Below, piece by piece: positions 27,972-36,151 of a stretch of DNA of 64,000 bases. The DNA lies in the NCBI RefSeq assembly GCF_002964665.1, contig NZ_PQBZ01000030.1, positions 132,388-196,387 of the forward strand, given 5' to 3'. Within the stretch, counting starts at the first letter, position 1; the number at the start of each line of letters is the position of its first letter. The notes beneath the pieces are model-generated. The model saw nothing but the letters and a program-made list of their open reading frames with translations, was not told the DNA's origin and did no database searches. Position numbers and translations under genes: made by a program. Origin of the DNA: Pseudoalteromonas sp. T1lg23B (GTDB taxonomy: Bacteria; Pseudomonadota; Gammaproteobacteria; Enterobacterales; Alteromonadaceae).

Positions 27972-28250
27972 ATGAATAAAATCATACTGCGTGGGCATAT
28001 CTTGGTGCCAGAACCAGAGCTTGGTCAGGTACGCCAAGCATTGAATGAACATATCGAGCTGACACGGGCTGAACCGGGATGTATTGTTTTTGAGGTAACT
28101 CAAAATCCTGACAATCCACTGCGATTCGACGTCTATGAAGAATTTATTGATGCAGAGGCATTTAGACAGCATCAACACCGAGTTAGCGCATCAATGTGGG
28201 CCGCGCAAACACAAAATGTTTCGCGGCACTACGGCGTTGAAGGGCTTTGA
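27972..28250 (+). CDS. Putative quinol / antibiotic biosynthesis monooxygenase (ABM domain)
   Basis: 92 residues, one dimeric ferredoxin-like ABM domain (IILRGHILVPEPELGQVRQA, EPGCIVFEVTQNPDNP, FDVYEEFIDAEAFRQHQ). Length and motif order are usual for YgiN-like proteins. An AGAGG site precedes the ATG. The reaction is probably oxidation of a quinol or an aromatic compound without cofactors, but many members have no known substrate. It precedes the guanidine-II riboswitch by 60 bp and is likely a separate unit. Confidence 0.85.
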   Translation: MNKIILRGHILVPEPELGQVRQALNEHIELTRAEPGCIVFEVTQNPDNPLRFDVYEEFIDAEAFRQHQHRVSASMWAAQTQNVSRHYGVEGL

Positions 28251-28310
28251 TGTAATGTGGTGTTGACAGCACACACCCAGCGTTTTAACCTTAGCGCAGT
28301 TAACCATGAA

Positions 28311-28363
28311 GTGAGGACGACCTCACCGCTCTATCTCATTTGGGGACGGCCCCATAGATGGGG
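28311..28363 (+). promoter_or_regulatory. Guanidine-II (mini-ykkC) riboswitch controlling SMR exporter gene
   Basis: Two small hairpins with the diagnostic ACGR loops: P1 GTGAGG-ACGA-CCTCAC (28311-28326) and P2 TGGGG-ACGG-CCCCA (28341-28354), 14 bp apart. The ribosome site GGGG (28360-28363) sits just behind P2 and is complementary to the CCCC arm of P2, so ligand-stabilised P2 would free it. The downstream gene is an SMR-family exporter, the typical target of this class. The architecture matches the published consensus as I know it; ligand binding is inferred. Confidence 0.92.
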
Positions 28364-28369
28364 TGTATT

Positions 28370-28684
28370 ATGTCTTGGTTGTATCTTGTTCTAGCTGGTT
28401 TTTTTGAAGCTGGCTGGCTTGTCTTTTTGGAAAAATCAGCGTCTTTCTCTAAACCACCGTTTGTGTTCTTGGCGTGTGGTTCAATGATTATTAGCCTGTA
28501 TTTATTTGCACTATCTATCAAAGCTATTCCGGTCGCAATTGCCTATATGGTATGGCTTGGCGTTGGTGTATCTAGCCTGATGGTCATCAACCATGTATTT
28601 CTAGGTAGTACGATGTCTCTTTTACAAGGTATTTTCATGATGCTGTTGTTTATAGCCATTATTGGTCTTAAAACAAGTAGTTAA
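28370..28684 (+). CDS. gdx: SMR family guanidinium exporter (Gdx/SugE type)
   Basis: 104 residues with four membrane helices, starting MSWLYLVLAGFFEAGWLVFL; the essential glutamate (Glu13) and Trp16 of the SMR pocket are present. The start at 28370 is chosen because the ribosome site GGGG lies 6 bp before it and is embedded in the riboswitch; ATG 28358 would fall inside the regulatory element. The upstream guanidine-II riboswitch strongly supports a guanidinium/H+ antiporter role rather than quaternary ammonium export. The next gene follows after 20 bp and may be co-transcribed. Confidence 0.92.
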   Translation: MSWLYLVLAGFFEAGWLVFLEKSASFSKPPFVFLACGSMIISLYLFALSIKAIPVAIAYMVWLGVGVSSLMVINHVFLGSTMSLLQGIFMMLLFIAIIGLKTSS

Positions 28685-28704
28685 TGATATCGAGGGAAAA
28701 AACT

Positions 28705-29097
28705 ATGAAGGGTGAAACGAATTTAGCCATCTTATTGAAATCAATGCAGCCGACGTTACTGGATGGGGAGTTTGTATTTATTACCTTGCCAACAGGCAAA
28801 TACGGGGATGCAGCTAAGTTAAATCCAATTGCTATGTGTATGGAGCCTGAGGGAATGACGTTAGTCATTCCCAAAGCACTTGCTGACCAACATCAACATT
28901 GTTATGACTCGGTGTTCAAAAGTATTACGCTAATGGTTCACTCTAGTTTAGATGCGGTTGGTCTTACTGCCACATTTGCGACGCGATTAGCTGAAAAACA
29001 GATCAGTGCCAATGTGATAGCGGGCTTCTACCATGATCATATTTTTGTGCAAGTGCACAAAGCGCAAGCGGCCATGGCCGCACTGAGCCAATGCTAG
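28705..29097 (+). CDS. ACT domain-containing protein
   Basis: 130 residues from MKGETNLAI, with a GAGGGA site upstream. The two-part architecture (N-terminal NLAILLKSMQPTLLDGEFVF, C-terminal ISANVIAGFYHDHIFVQV) is that of small ACT-like proteins (ACT_3/ACT_7) related to aspartokinase regulatory domains. They probably bind an amino acid or small ligand; the regulated enzyme is unknown. The gene is 20 bp downstream of the guanidinium exporter gene and could share its riboswitch-controlled transcript. Confidence 0.85.
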   Translation: MKGETNLAILLKSMQPTLLDGEFVFITLPTGKYGDAAKLNPIAMCMEPEGMTLVIPKALADQHQHCYDSVFKSITLMVHSSLDAVGLTATFATRLAEKQISANVIAGFYHDHIFVQVHKAQAAMAALSQC

Positions 29098-29198
29098 TAT
29101 TTATGTGACAACTATTACAGGTTGGCGCAAGGGGCTTTAGATGGCATGATTTGATTGCTTTAAATGAGCTTACTATCTGACTAAAAAGGGAATAGACG

Positions 29199-29984
29199 AT
29201 GACAGAAGCGAATATAGCGCTTATCACAGGGGCCTCTGGTGGTATTGGTATGGAGTTGGCACGTATTCATGCCTCTGGTGGCAATGACTTGGTGATTGTG
29301 GCCCGCAGCCAAGCAAAACTTGAGGCGCTTAAGGCTGAGTTAGAGGCTGCACATCAAGTTAAGGTTTGGGTCATTGTCGCGGACTTAAGTGAAGCCGATG
29401 CCGCCCAGAAAATTTACACACAAACCGAAGAACTGGGCATTAAGATCAAAATTTTAATCAATAATGCTGGGTTTGGCGGTCATGGTTTATTTCATCAGCG
29501 GACGCTTGCAAAAGAGCAAGCCATGATGCAGGTTAACATGGTAACGCTGACCAACTTAACCCATTACTATCTACAAGATATGGTTGCTGCTAATTATGGG
29601 CGTATTTTGAATGTGTCTTCTAGCGCATCGTTTGTGCCGGGGCCGTTGCAAGCAGTTTACTTTGCCACAAAAGCGTATGTGACATCGTTCTCGCAGGCAA
29701 TTGCCGAGGAAGTTAAAGCACATAATATTAGCGTGACCACATTGTGCCCAGGTACTGTTGCCACGGACTTTGTGATCACAGGAGACTTACAAGGTGTGGC
29801 GACTTGGAAATATGCCAAGTCTGCGCAATCGGTGGCGGCGACTGGTTATCGAGACATGAGCAAAGGCTTGCTGGTATCATTTAACGAGCGTGTGATAAAG
29901 CTGATGATCAATTGGGTGATACCGTTATTACCCAGAAAGTGGCTATTAAAAATGTCGCGTGCAGCGATGGAAAAACGTGATTAA
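29199..29984 (+). CDS. Short-chain dehydrogenase/reductase
   Basis: 261 residues with the classical SDR features: ITGASGGIGMEL cofactor motif near the N-terminus, NNAGFG, a serine cluster at S140-142 and the catalytic YxxxK (Tyr154, Lys158 in VYFATKAYV). The substrate is unknown; the C-terminal helix-rich extension (LMINWVIPLLPRKWLLKM) suggests membrane association, as in some lipid or retinol-type SDRs. ATG at 29199 preceded by AAGGGAA. Single-gene unit. Confidence 0.92.
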   Translation: MTEANIALITGASGGIGMELARIHASGGNDLVIVARSQAKLEALKAELEAAHQVKVWVIVADLSEADAAQKIYTQTEELGIKIKILINNAGFGGHGLFHQRTLAKEQAMMQVNMVTLTNLTHYYLQDMVAANYGRILNVSSSASFVPGPLQAVYFATKAYVTSFSQAIAEEVKAHNISVTTLCPGTVATDFVITGDLQGVATWKYAKSAQSVAATGYRDMSKGLLVSFNERVIKLMINWVIPLLPRKWLLKMSRAAMEKRD

Positions 29985-30141
29985 TTAATGTGTAGCGAGA
30001 CTACTTGAGCGACCGACTTAAGATAGGCAACATGGACTCAGTGATCTGACATATTTTGAAATACTTTCAGACACTTTTTTAATCTATTTTCTTCGCAACC
30101 ATGTATAGACTAGGGGACAAGCGTTATCAATGGGATAAAAA

Positions 30142-30975
30142 ATGAAAAAAATAATATTGATGCTCACCTTGGTGATATTAGCAGGTTGTTCCACCAAATT
30201 CGTATACAGAAATGCCGATTGGCTAACCTACTGGTATTTAGATGATTATATTTCTTTAGACAGTGAGCAAGAAGATCGTTTTGACGAGCGTTTATTAGAT
30301 TGGTTGCAGTGGCATAAAACCCAAGAGTTGGCTAAATATGTTGCGCACCTCAATGAAATTAAAGCCGATATACAAACGGGTAAAATTTCAGAGCAGCGAA
30401 TCGAAGAACATCAGCAGAAGATGTTGTCACACTGGCATCGAGTAAGAAGCAAACTCACCCCAGACTTGGCGCAAATGGCGCATATGCTCACTAAGGAACA
30501 AGTGGATGAATTGTTTACAGAGTTAACTCAGTCTGAGGAGAAAGACGCCAAAAGACGCGAAAAGCAAACCGCTGAACAGCGTAAGAAACGCTGGGTTGAG
30601 GGCAATAAAGATAACCTAAAACAGTGGTTGGGTAAGCTAACTGATGAGCAACAGCAGCTAATTGATGAGCTTTATGGTAAGAAATTGAGTACAGCTGAGC
30701 TTTGGCATCAATATCGTACCGCTTACCATCAACAGCTGAAAACACTGTTTGACCAGCCAGATAGGGGTGAAAACTTCACCACTTCCTTACTGGCTCTGTT
30801 GAACGATCCAGAACAATTTAGATCCGATGAGTTGAATAACAACAATGCCCATAATCAAGCACTAGACCGTGAGTTTCTGGTTAAAATCTACCACAGTTTA
30901 ACCGACAAACAGCGCGCTCATTTGCAGAGAGAACTCGATGAGCTAGCGGAAGATCTCGCTTCTTTACAAGAGTAA
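30142..30975 (+). CDS. DUF6279 family lipoprotein
   Basis: 277 residues. Lipobox LAGC (Cys16) in MKKIILMLTLVILAGCSTK; then the characteristic aromatic segment FVYRNADWLTYWYLDDYI and a long charged helical body (many KRREK/EQQQLI stretches). Length and motifs match DUF6279 lipoproteins of gammaproteobacteria. Function unknown; the helical build suggests an envelope protein anchored in the outer membrane. A clear terminator follows. Confidence 0.87.
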   Translation: MKKIILMLTLVILAGCSTKFVYRNADWLTYWYLDDYISLDSEQEDRFDERLLDWLQWHKTQELAKYVAHLNEIKADIQTGKISEQRIEEHQQKMLSHWHRVRSKLTPDLAQMAHMLTKEQVDELFTELTQSEEKDAKRREKQTAEQRKKRWVEGNKDNLKQWLGKLTDEQQQLIDELYGKKLSTAELWHQYRTAYHQQLKTLFDQPDRGENFTTSLLALLNDPEQFRSDELNNNNAHNQALDREFLVKIYHSLTDKQRAHLQRELDELAEDLASLQE

Positions 30976-31028
30976 AATTAGCCTGACTATTTAGATAAAA
31001 AATATGTAGATAACAACACCGTGATTAT

Positions 31029-31065
31029 AAAAAGCCCACAGTAGCTCACTTCTGTGGGCTTTTTT
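31029..31065 (+). terminator. Intrinsic terminator after the DUF6279 gene
   Basis: AAAAAGCCCACAG pairs with CTGTGGGCTTTTTT around a 10-base loop, 50 bp after the stop, with a T-run on the plus strand and an A-run on the left arm. Confidence 0.9.
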
Positions 31066-31462
31066 GTTTGCAGTCGCGGGCAGTTCGAGTCTGAACTGAC
31101 CGCTTGTAAGGCGTTTATAAAGTGAGGTTGTTTGCCCTTTGGGCAAGGTATCGCTGTGTCCTTTGCAAATATGGCTCACCTTTAACTAAAACTTCATAAC
31201 TTGCACGTTAGAATACAGCATAAGGCTTTTTTGGTAATTGAACTCAGAGGTTAATACTGAAAATAAAGCAATATCAATCGGTTAAAGTAGTGTGAGAATA
31301 ATGATTACAAAGACTTGAGTTGGCGAGATGAAAACGAGGGTTTTGCTGTTAATATTTGAGTAGCATGAAAGGCAAACCAGACAGTCGGAAATGTCTACAA
31401 GAGCGCTGTTTCCTGTCTGTTGGGAATATTAAAGAACTTAAAACGACACCAAGGAGTGAAAG
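31066..31462. other. Intergenic region without a recognised gene
   Basis: About 400 bp. The only structure seen is a small exact inverted repeat CAGTTC...GAACTG at 31081-31098. The AAGGAG at 31451-31456 is the ribosome site of the following gene. No promoter elements were convincing. Confidence 0.5.
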
Positions 31463-31849
31463 ATGGAAGAGGTGGGAAAGATTCGGCTCAATTTTCTAAG
31501 AGCGATGTATGTTTTTATTGTTATAGGTCTAGGGCTGTCAAATACCCCTGAAGCCATTTCTGAAATGGGCATATCGGCGGATTCATATACGGTGATCAAT
31601 GCGATGTTGATGGGGTTTATGATTTTGTCACTGGTCGGGGTGTTTTTTCCTTTGCAGATGCTGCCCATTTTGATGTTTGAATTGTTATGGAAAGTAATTT
31701 GGCTGGCCATGTTCGCGTTACCCATGCACTTGAACATGGGCTTAGATGAATACGCCACAGGTGTGGCATTTGCTTGTTTTATTGGCGTAATTTTGACGCC
31801 GCTGGTGTTACCATGGCGCTATATTTTTAACAACTATTTCGTTAAATAA
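31463..31849 (+). CDS. Membrane protein of unknown function
   Basis: 128 residues with four predicted membrane helices (about residues 10-25, 47-68, 68-88, 100-120) and a clean AAGGAG ribosome site. The acidic residue-containing sequence SNTPEAISEMG lies in the first loop. No family recognised. It is followed by a DUF2834-like gene after 41 bp, so the two may form a membrane-protein pair. Confidence 0.75.
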   Translation: MEEVGKIRLNFLRAMYVFIVIGLGLSNTPEAISEMGISADSYTVINAMLMGFMILSLVGVFFPLQMLPILMFELLWKVIWLAMFALPMHLNMGLDEYATGVAFACFIGVILTPLVLPWRYIFNNYFVK

Positions 31850-31890
31850 GCCGATTTAGCTGCCAAAAAGTACTCAGGAAGTCACTGAAT

Positions 31891-32196
31891 ATGAAGTATC
31901 TCTATCTGGTTCTGACTATGATGGGGGCAAGTGTTCCTTTGATGGTGTTGTTGCCGTGGTTAGCTGAGCATGGGCTTGATGTGATGGTGTTCTATCAAGG
32001 TGCTATCAGCCATCCTGTGAGCCTATTTGCTTGGTTGGACGTTATTGTCGCGGCGCTGGCGCTGGTGGTTTTTATTGTTGTTGATGGTAACAAACATCAG
32101 GTAGTCGGGCGTTGGTATGCAGTAGTAGGAACACTGTGTGTGGGCGTGTCGTTTGGCTTACCCTTGTATTTGTATTTAAAAGAACGAAGCCGTTGA
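31891..32196 (+). CDS. DUF2834-like membrane protein
   Basis: 101 residues with three hydrophobic segments and the pattern SLFAWLDVIVAALALVVFI, then VVGRWYAVVGTLCVGVSFGL, LPLYLYLKER, which fits DUF2834. No known biochemical role. It converges with the TonB-receptor gene, with a hairpin between. Confidence 0.7.
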   Translation: MKYLYLVLTMMGASVPLMVLLPWLAEHGLDVMVFYQGAISHPVSLFAWLDVIVAALALVVFIVVDGNKHQVVGRWYAVVGTLCVGVSFGLPLYLYLKERSR

Positions 32197-32203
32197 GCAA
32201 AAT

Positions 32204-32237
32204 AAGCACAGAGAGGGGGGGAAGTCTCCCTGTGCTT
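32204..32237. terminator. Hairpin between DUF2834-like and TonB receptor genes
   Basis: AAGCACAG and CTGTGCTT are perfect complements with a mostly paired GAG...CTC extension, located between convergent stop codons. The minus-strand side has a TTATTTT tail, so it mainly serves the TonB receptor. Confidence 0.75.
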
Positions 32238-32258
32238 CAACTTGATTAATTAATGTCG

Positions 32259-35204
32259 TTAAAACTCCCAGTTAACACTGGCAAAGTAGGTTCTACCGAA
32301 TGTATCAAATAGCCCGCCACTGGTGCCCGTGTAGTAGCTAGCACCACCGATATCGGCTTCTGGCATTTGTGGAGTTCCTTTATCAAAAACATTATTGGCG
32401 CCTACGTTAATACGTAACTGCTCATTGATGTTATAAGACGCCGTTAAATCGGTGTACATCATAGTCGGTGTTTCATGCGGTGTAACGATTGATGCTGTGT
32501 AGGTATCTCTGCTGCGCTGTTCGCCAACATAGCGAGTAGAGGCACCAATACGGAAGTCATCATTTTCATAACTTAAGTTAATTGTGCCTTTCCAACGCGG
32601 GTGAGCAAACAAGCCAACGGTTGGTTCCAACTCTAATGTCGGGTCAGTTTGAATATCTCTTCTAATTAGCTTTTGTATTATGGTGTTTACACCAAATTCA
32701 CCCCCTAACGCATCAAACTTGTAGTTTGCGATAATATCTAAACCACTGGTACGACGTTGATTTAAGTTGAGGGTTTTCAAGGTAACATGAGTGATTATGC
32801 CATCAGGTTGACGCGTTAATAACGCGCAAAACTGATTATCCAGTGAGCTTTGTTCAACACACGCATCAACAACCGTGGAAACGTTAAAGCTACTAATGAG
32901 TCCATCAAGTTTTATGTCCCAATAATCGAATGTTATCTCAAGGTTTTTGATACTCTCAGGAGTGATCACTAGACCTGCAGTCAAAGTGTTGGCGGTTTCT
33001 ACATCTAGCTCTTTGTTACCAGAGGTCAGCAGTGTTCCAGGTTGATACCAGCGGATATCACTGGTGGTCACACCATCTTCATTTTTAAAGACGTTAACGC
33101 CCAGTTTTTTACAGTTTTCAACCACATGTGGCTCAGCAGTTTGAATGCGGTTTTGACTACATGGCTGATACAACCACGCAAATCCTTCACCTTCAGAGGT
33201 AAACTGCTCACTAATATTTGGTGCTCGAGCCGAGCGAGAACGGGATACTCTCACGGTTAGATCATCAATCGGCTGCCATGTTGCGCCGACATTCCAACTG
33301 GTGTTTTGACCTGCTTCACTATAATGTGCTGAACGGGCAGACAAATTCAGATCAAGTTTAGATGCCATGAACACATCTTTGAGCAACGGAATGTTAGCTT
33401 CGACAAAAACGTCTTTTACATCGTAGCTACCCACTACTGGGCGTGCCACAGAATAGCTTGCGCCGTAACCTTGCTGGAGCGCTTCAGAAGGGTTAGTTTC
33501 GCTACTTTCTTTTCGATATTCGGCACCCAGTGATACCGCGATTGGGCCAGCCCAGCCTTCGAACAAGTCGCCGCTGGTGTTAAAGTGCACCACTTTTTGT
33601 GTTTGTGATTGTGAAGAGGTGTGCTCAAGGTCAATGTAGCTGAGTACTTCATCCGACATGGGCGTGAACACATCGTGCGGTACACAGTTACTATAATCAT
33701 TGCCTGCAATTGGCGCTGCTGAACTATCAATCGTCGCACGACAAACCGCATTGCCATTTTCGTCTCTTACCGAGTCTAAACTTGCCTGCCAGCGATCTTC
33801 ATAATAGCTGTTGACAGTTGTGTTATCTGCGGTGGCCCTACCGTATTGAGCGTAAAACTCCCACTGCCAGTGGTTTGAGAATTCACCTTGAACGGCCGCT
33901 ACAACTTGAAACAGGTCACGGCTGTAATCGCTGCCTTGTTGACCCATCTCAGTAAAGTGACGGGCGATAGGCAAGTAGTACATTTCGTTCTCATCCATTA
34001 ATGCGCCAAGATCTGAGCGAATGAAGGCGTTATCTCTGGTAAGCGGTACGCTACCATACAATGAGTGTGGAAACATGCGAGACTCTGACTCAGTTTTGAC
34101 ATACTTAGTATCAAGCGAAAGGCGGTGGCCAGAATCAAACTCATAGTTAATGGTGTTATTAAACATCGCTTTTTCAACAGGCACCCGTAAACGCTGGTAC
34201 TCGTAGGCACCGAGCTGCTCACCACCTTCATCGGTTTGTATGCCTGTTAAGCCATTTTCAGGTCGGTATAACTCACCACTTTTACCCAGTTTAACTGGGC
34301 GCATAGAGCCATCTGCATTAAAGGTATATGCCACGCCACCAATAAATACCACTGTGGTTGGGCTCGCGGAGATAGAATAACGTCGAGCCATGATGTTATT
34401 TGGAATGTCATCATGTTTGGTAATTTCAGCGACTTCTTCTGAGCTCTTACCTTCAGCTAGTAGCTTTAGTTTTAAAGCAACATGTTCTGGGTTAGGCAAG
34501 TATTGCCAGTTTGCGTTGGTATAGGGGCGGTCTTTGGCGTCAATTTCTGCTTCCTTGTCATATGAGAAGTAAAAAGTGGCATTACCTTTGTTATCGTTGA
34601 AGTTTAAGCCATGAAGGAAGTTGAAGCCGTGTTTTTCACCATCAGAGCGAGAAGATATACCCGCTGATACATTTAACTTAGAGCCAACATAATCTGTTTT
34701 GGTGATGATGTTAATAACGCCTGCCACCGCATCGGCACCATATACTGATGACGCACCGCCCGTGAGCACTTCAATACGCTTGATAAGCCCAGTTGGAATA
34801 GAGCTGATATCAACCGTACTTTCACCAGGGATCGAGCCAACATGGCGACGGCCATTGACTAATGTCAGTGTTCGTTTGGCGCCTTGACCACGTAAATCTT
34901 GGGTACTTACACCCGCGCTGCCGTTGTAGTTGCTGGTGCCAGAACTCAAACCAGGTGCCATTGAAGGGAGCTTGTTTAGCAATTCTGCAATATCGGTAGC
35001 ACCACTGGCTGCAATAATGTCTTCTGAGATCACGGTCACAGGAGACGGTGAGGTTGCCTCAATACTCAACAAACGACTGCCGGTTACGGAGATGCGTTCG
35101 ACTTTTTCTTCGCTATTTTCATCTGCATTTGCTTGCGCGCAAGTGGTTGATAAAAAAGAGCATACCCCTAAAAGGCTGAGAGTGATTTTATTGATTTTTT
35201 GCAC
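32259..35204 (-). CDS. TonB-dependent outer-membrane receptor
   Basis: 981 residues with signal peptide (cleavage near CAQANADE, ~residue 26). The plug domain is recognisable (VERISVTGSRLLS; VTVISEDIIAASGATDIAEL; DLRGQGAKRTLTLVNGRR), followed by a long beta-barrel with a terminal aromatic strand ending ASVNWEF. The oar/TonB-CarO-like sequence and the lack of siderophore-specific neighbours suggest peptide or carbohydrate uptake, but the substrate is open. It stands alone; the 420-bp upstream region holds a palindrome that may be an operator. Confidence 0.93.
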   Translation of the reverse strand: MQKINKITLSLLGVCSFLSTTCAQANADENSEEKVERISVTGSRLLSIEATSPSPVTVISEDIIAASGATDIAELLNKLPSMAPGLSSGTSNYNGSAGVSTQDLRGQGAKRTLTLVNGRRHVGSIPGESTVDISSIPTGLIKRIEVLTGGASSVYGADAVAGVINIITKTDYVGSKLNVSAGISSRSDGEKHGFNFLHGLNFNDNKGNATFYFSYDKEAEIDAKDRPYTNANWQYLPNPEHVALKLKLLAEGKSSEEVAEITKHDDIPNNIMARRYSISASPTTVVFIGGVAYTFNADGSMRPVKLGKSGELYRPENGLTGIQTDEGGEQLGAYEYQRLRVPVEKAMFNNTINYEFDSGHRLSLDTKYVKTESESRMFPHSLYGSVPLTRDNAFIRSDLGALMDENEMYYLPIARHFTEMGQQGSDYSRDLFQVVAAVQGEFSNHWQWEFYAQYGRATADNTTVNSYYEDRWQASLDSVRDENGNAVCRATIDSSAAPIAGNDYSNCVPHDVFTPMSDEVLSYIDLEHTSSQSQTQKVVHFNTSGDLFEGWAGPIAVSLGAEYRKESSETNPSEALQQGYGASYSVARPVVGSYDVKDVFVEANIPLLKDVFMASKLDLNLSARSAHYSEAGQNTSWNVGATWQPIDDLTVRVSRSRSARAPNISEQFTSEGEGFAWLYQPCSQNRIQTAEPHVVENCKKLGVNVFKNEDGVTTSDIRWYQPGTLLTSGNKELDVETANTLTAGLVITPESIKNLEITFDYWDIKLDGLISSFNVSTVVDACVEQSSLDNQFCALLTRQPDGIITHVTLKTLNLNQRRTSGLDIIANYKFDALGGEFGVNTIIQKLIRRDIQTDPTLELEPTVGLFAHPRWKGTINLSYENDDFRIGASTRYVGEQRSRDTYTASIVTPHETPTMMYTDLTASYNINEQLRINVGANNVFDKGTPQMPEADIGGASYYTGTSGGLFDTFGRTYFASVNWEF

Positions 35205-35274
35205 GTTTTTTTACTCTTTAGTTGTTGTCACTGGCGCTACCTTATTACAGTTTTATATATGGGAACACAGATTG

Positions 35275-35295
35275 GAATGAATACAATATTCATTC
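35275..35295. promoter_or_regulatory. Palindrome upstream of the TonB receptor gene
   Basis: GAATGAATA and TATTCATTC form an exact 9-bp inverted repeat around CAA, 71 bp upstream of the receptor start. This is the size and place of a repressor/activator site. The rest of the 35205-35624 gap is AT-rich without a further clear element. A related GAATA-n-TATTC dyad occurs at 21883. Confidence 0.45.
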
Positions 35296-35624
35296 ATGTG
35301 GATTAATGTTTACGAATAATTTACTATTGCGTTCCATAAATCGGGTTGAATGTTTTAAGTATTTACTCTAAGTGAGTATGTGCTAACTTTTCGTTATTTT
35401 GTGTGACGATTATTGTCAGTTATACACTTTTAGTATGCTAGATGTGGCGCGGGTTTTGTGGGTGTTTATTCGTTCATTGTGAATAATTAGTCTTTTCTGC
35501 GCTGTTTTCACCTAACCCGTTATATCGTCGCTAAGTAAAAGTGTCGTAAAAATGTCGGCTAAATTTTTGTGCTCTGCTGTATCGAATTGTAGACAGCAGG
35601 CGCAAAGTACGAGTTGTAGAAGTT

Positions 35625-36044
35625 ATGAAAATAAATACAAAGCAGGTCATCCAGTTACGACGTAGTAAGTCTTGGTCTCAGGAGCAACTTGCACAACATA
35701 CAGGATTAAACCTAAGAACAATACAACGTATTGAAAATGAGGGCGCTGCGTCAATGCGGTCCTGTAAAGCACTGGCCGCTGCGTTTGATGTTGAGGTGCA
35801 CTCGCTCAGTGAGAATGAAGAGCCAATTCAATATGAATTTAAGGTGGTGGAAATAGAGTTTGATGCCCGTATTGCATTGGATTTTAATAAGCCCTTAGCG
35901 TCTGAGCTTAACGCGGTATTAAACAAGCATGGGCAGGCAGGTTGGAAGTTGGCTCAGGTGATCTCGCCAGACAAAATATTGGGTACCTATGCAGTGCCAG
36001 ACAATAAGTTACTAGTGATTATGCAAAGAGAAGTTTTGGCGTAA
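35625..36044 (+). CDS. XRE-type HTH protein with C-terminal DUF4177-like domain
   Basis: 139 residues. Residues 1-60 are an XRE HTH (SWSQEQLAQHTGLNLRTIQR). The C-terminal ~70 residues (QYEFKVVEIEFDARIALDFN, then LNAVLNKHGQAGWKLAQVIS) match the small DUF4177-like fold in which a basic Trp-Lys turn follows a helix. It is divergent from the TonB receptor gene, so it may regulate it, perhaps via the palindrome at 35275. A perfect terminator hairpin follows. Confidence 0.8.
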   Translation: MKINTKQVIQLRRSKSWSQEQLAQHTGLNLRTIQRIENEGAASMRSCKALAAAFDVEVHSLSENEEPIQYEFKVVEIEFDARIALDFNKPLASELNAVLNKHGQAGWKLAQVISPDKILGTYAVPDNKLLVIMQREVLA

Positions 36045-36104
36045 TGTTGTCAGGTCTGTTTATGGAGAACTCGCAGCAGGCTATTTGCTAGGTGCAGGGG
36101 GGAT

Positions 36105-36138
36105 GCCCTAAAAGCGTGTGGTGAGACGCTTTTAGGGC
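36105..36138. terminator. Hairpin between XRE/DUF4177-like and S9-Sel1 genes
   Basis: GCCCTAAAAGCG and CGCTTTTAGGGC are exact complements around a 10-base loop between two convergent stop codons. No long T-run; bidirectional terminator likely. Confidence 0.75.
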
Positions 36139-36151
36139 AGGTTACCACGGT

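Noticed and set aside
27900..28178. Minus-strand frame of 92 residues over the ABM monooxygenase
   Set aside because: Antisense to a gene with a clear ABM domain; cysteine-rich, atypical composition.
34930..35280. A 116-residue plus-strand frame at the 5' end of the TonB receptor
   Set aside because: Antisense to signal peptide and plug codons of a clear receptor gene; no ribosome site.
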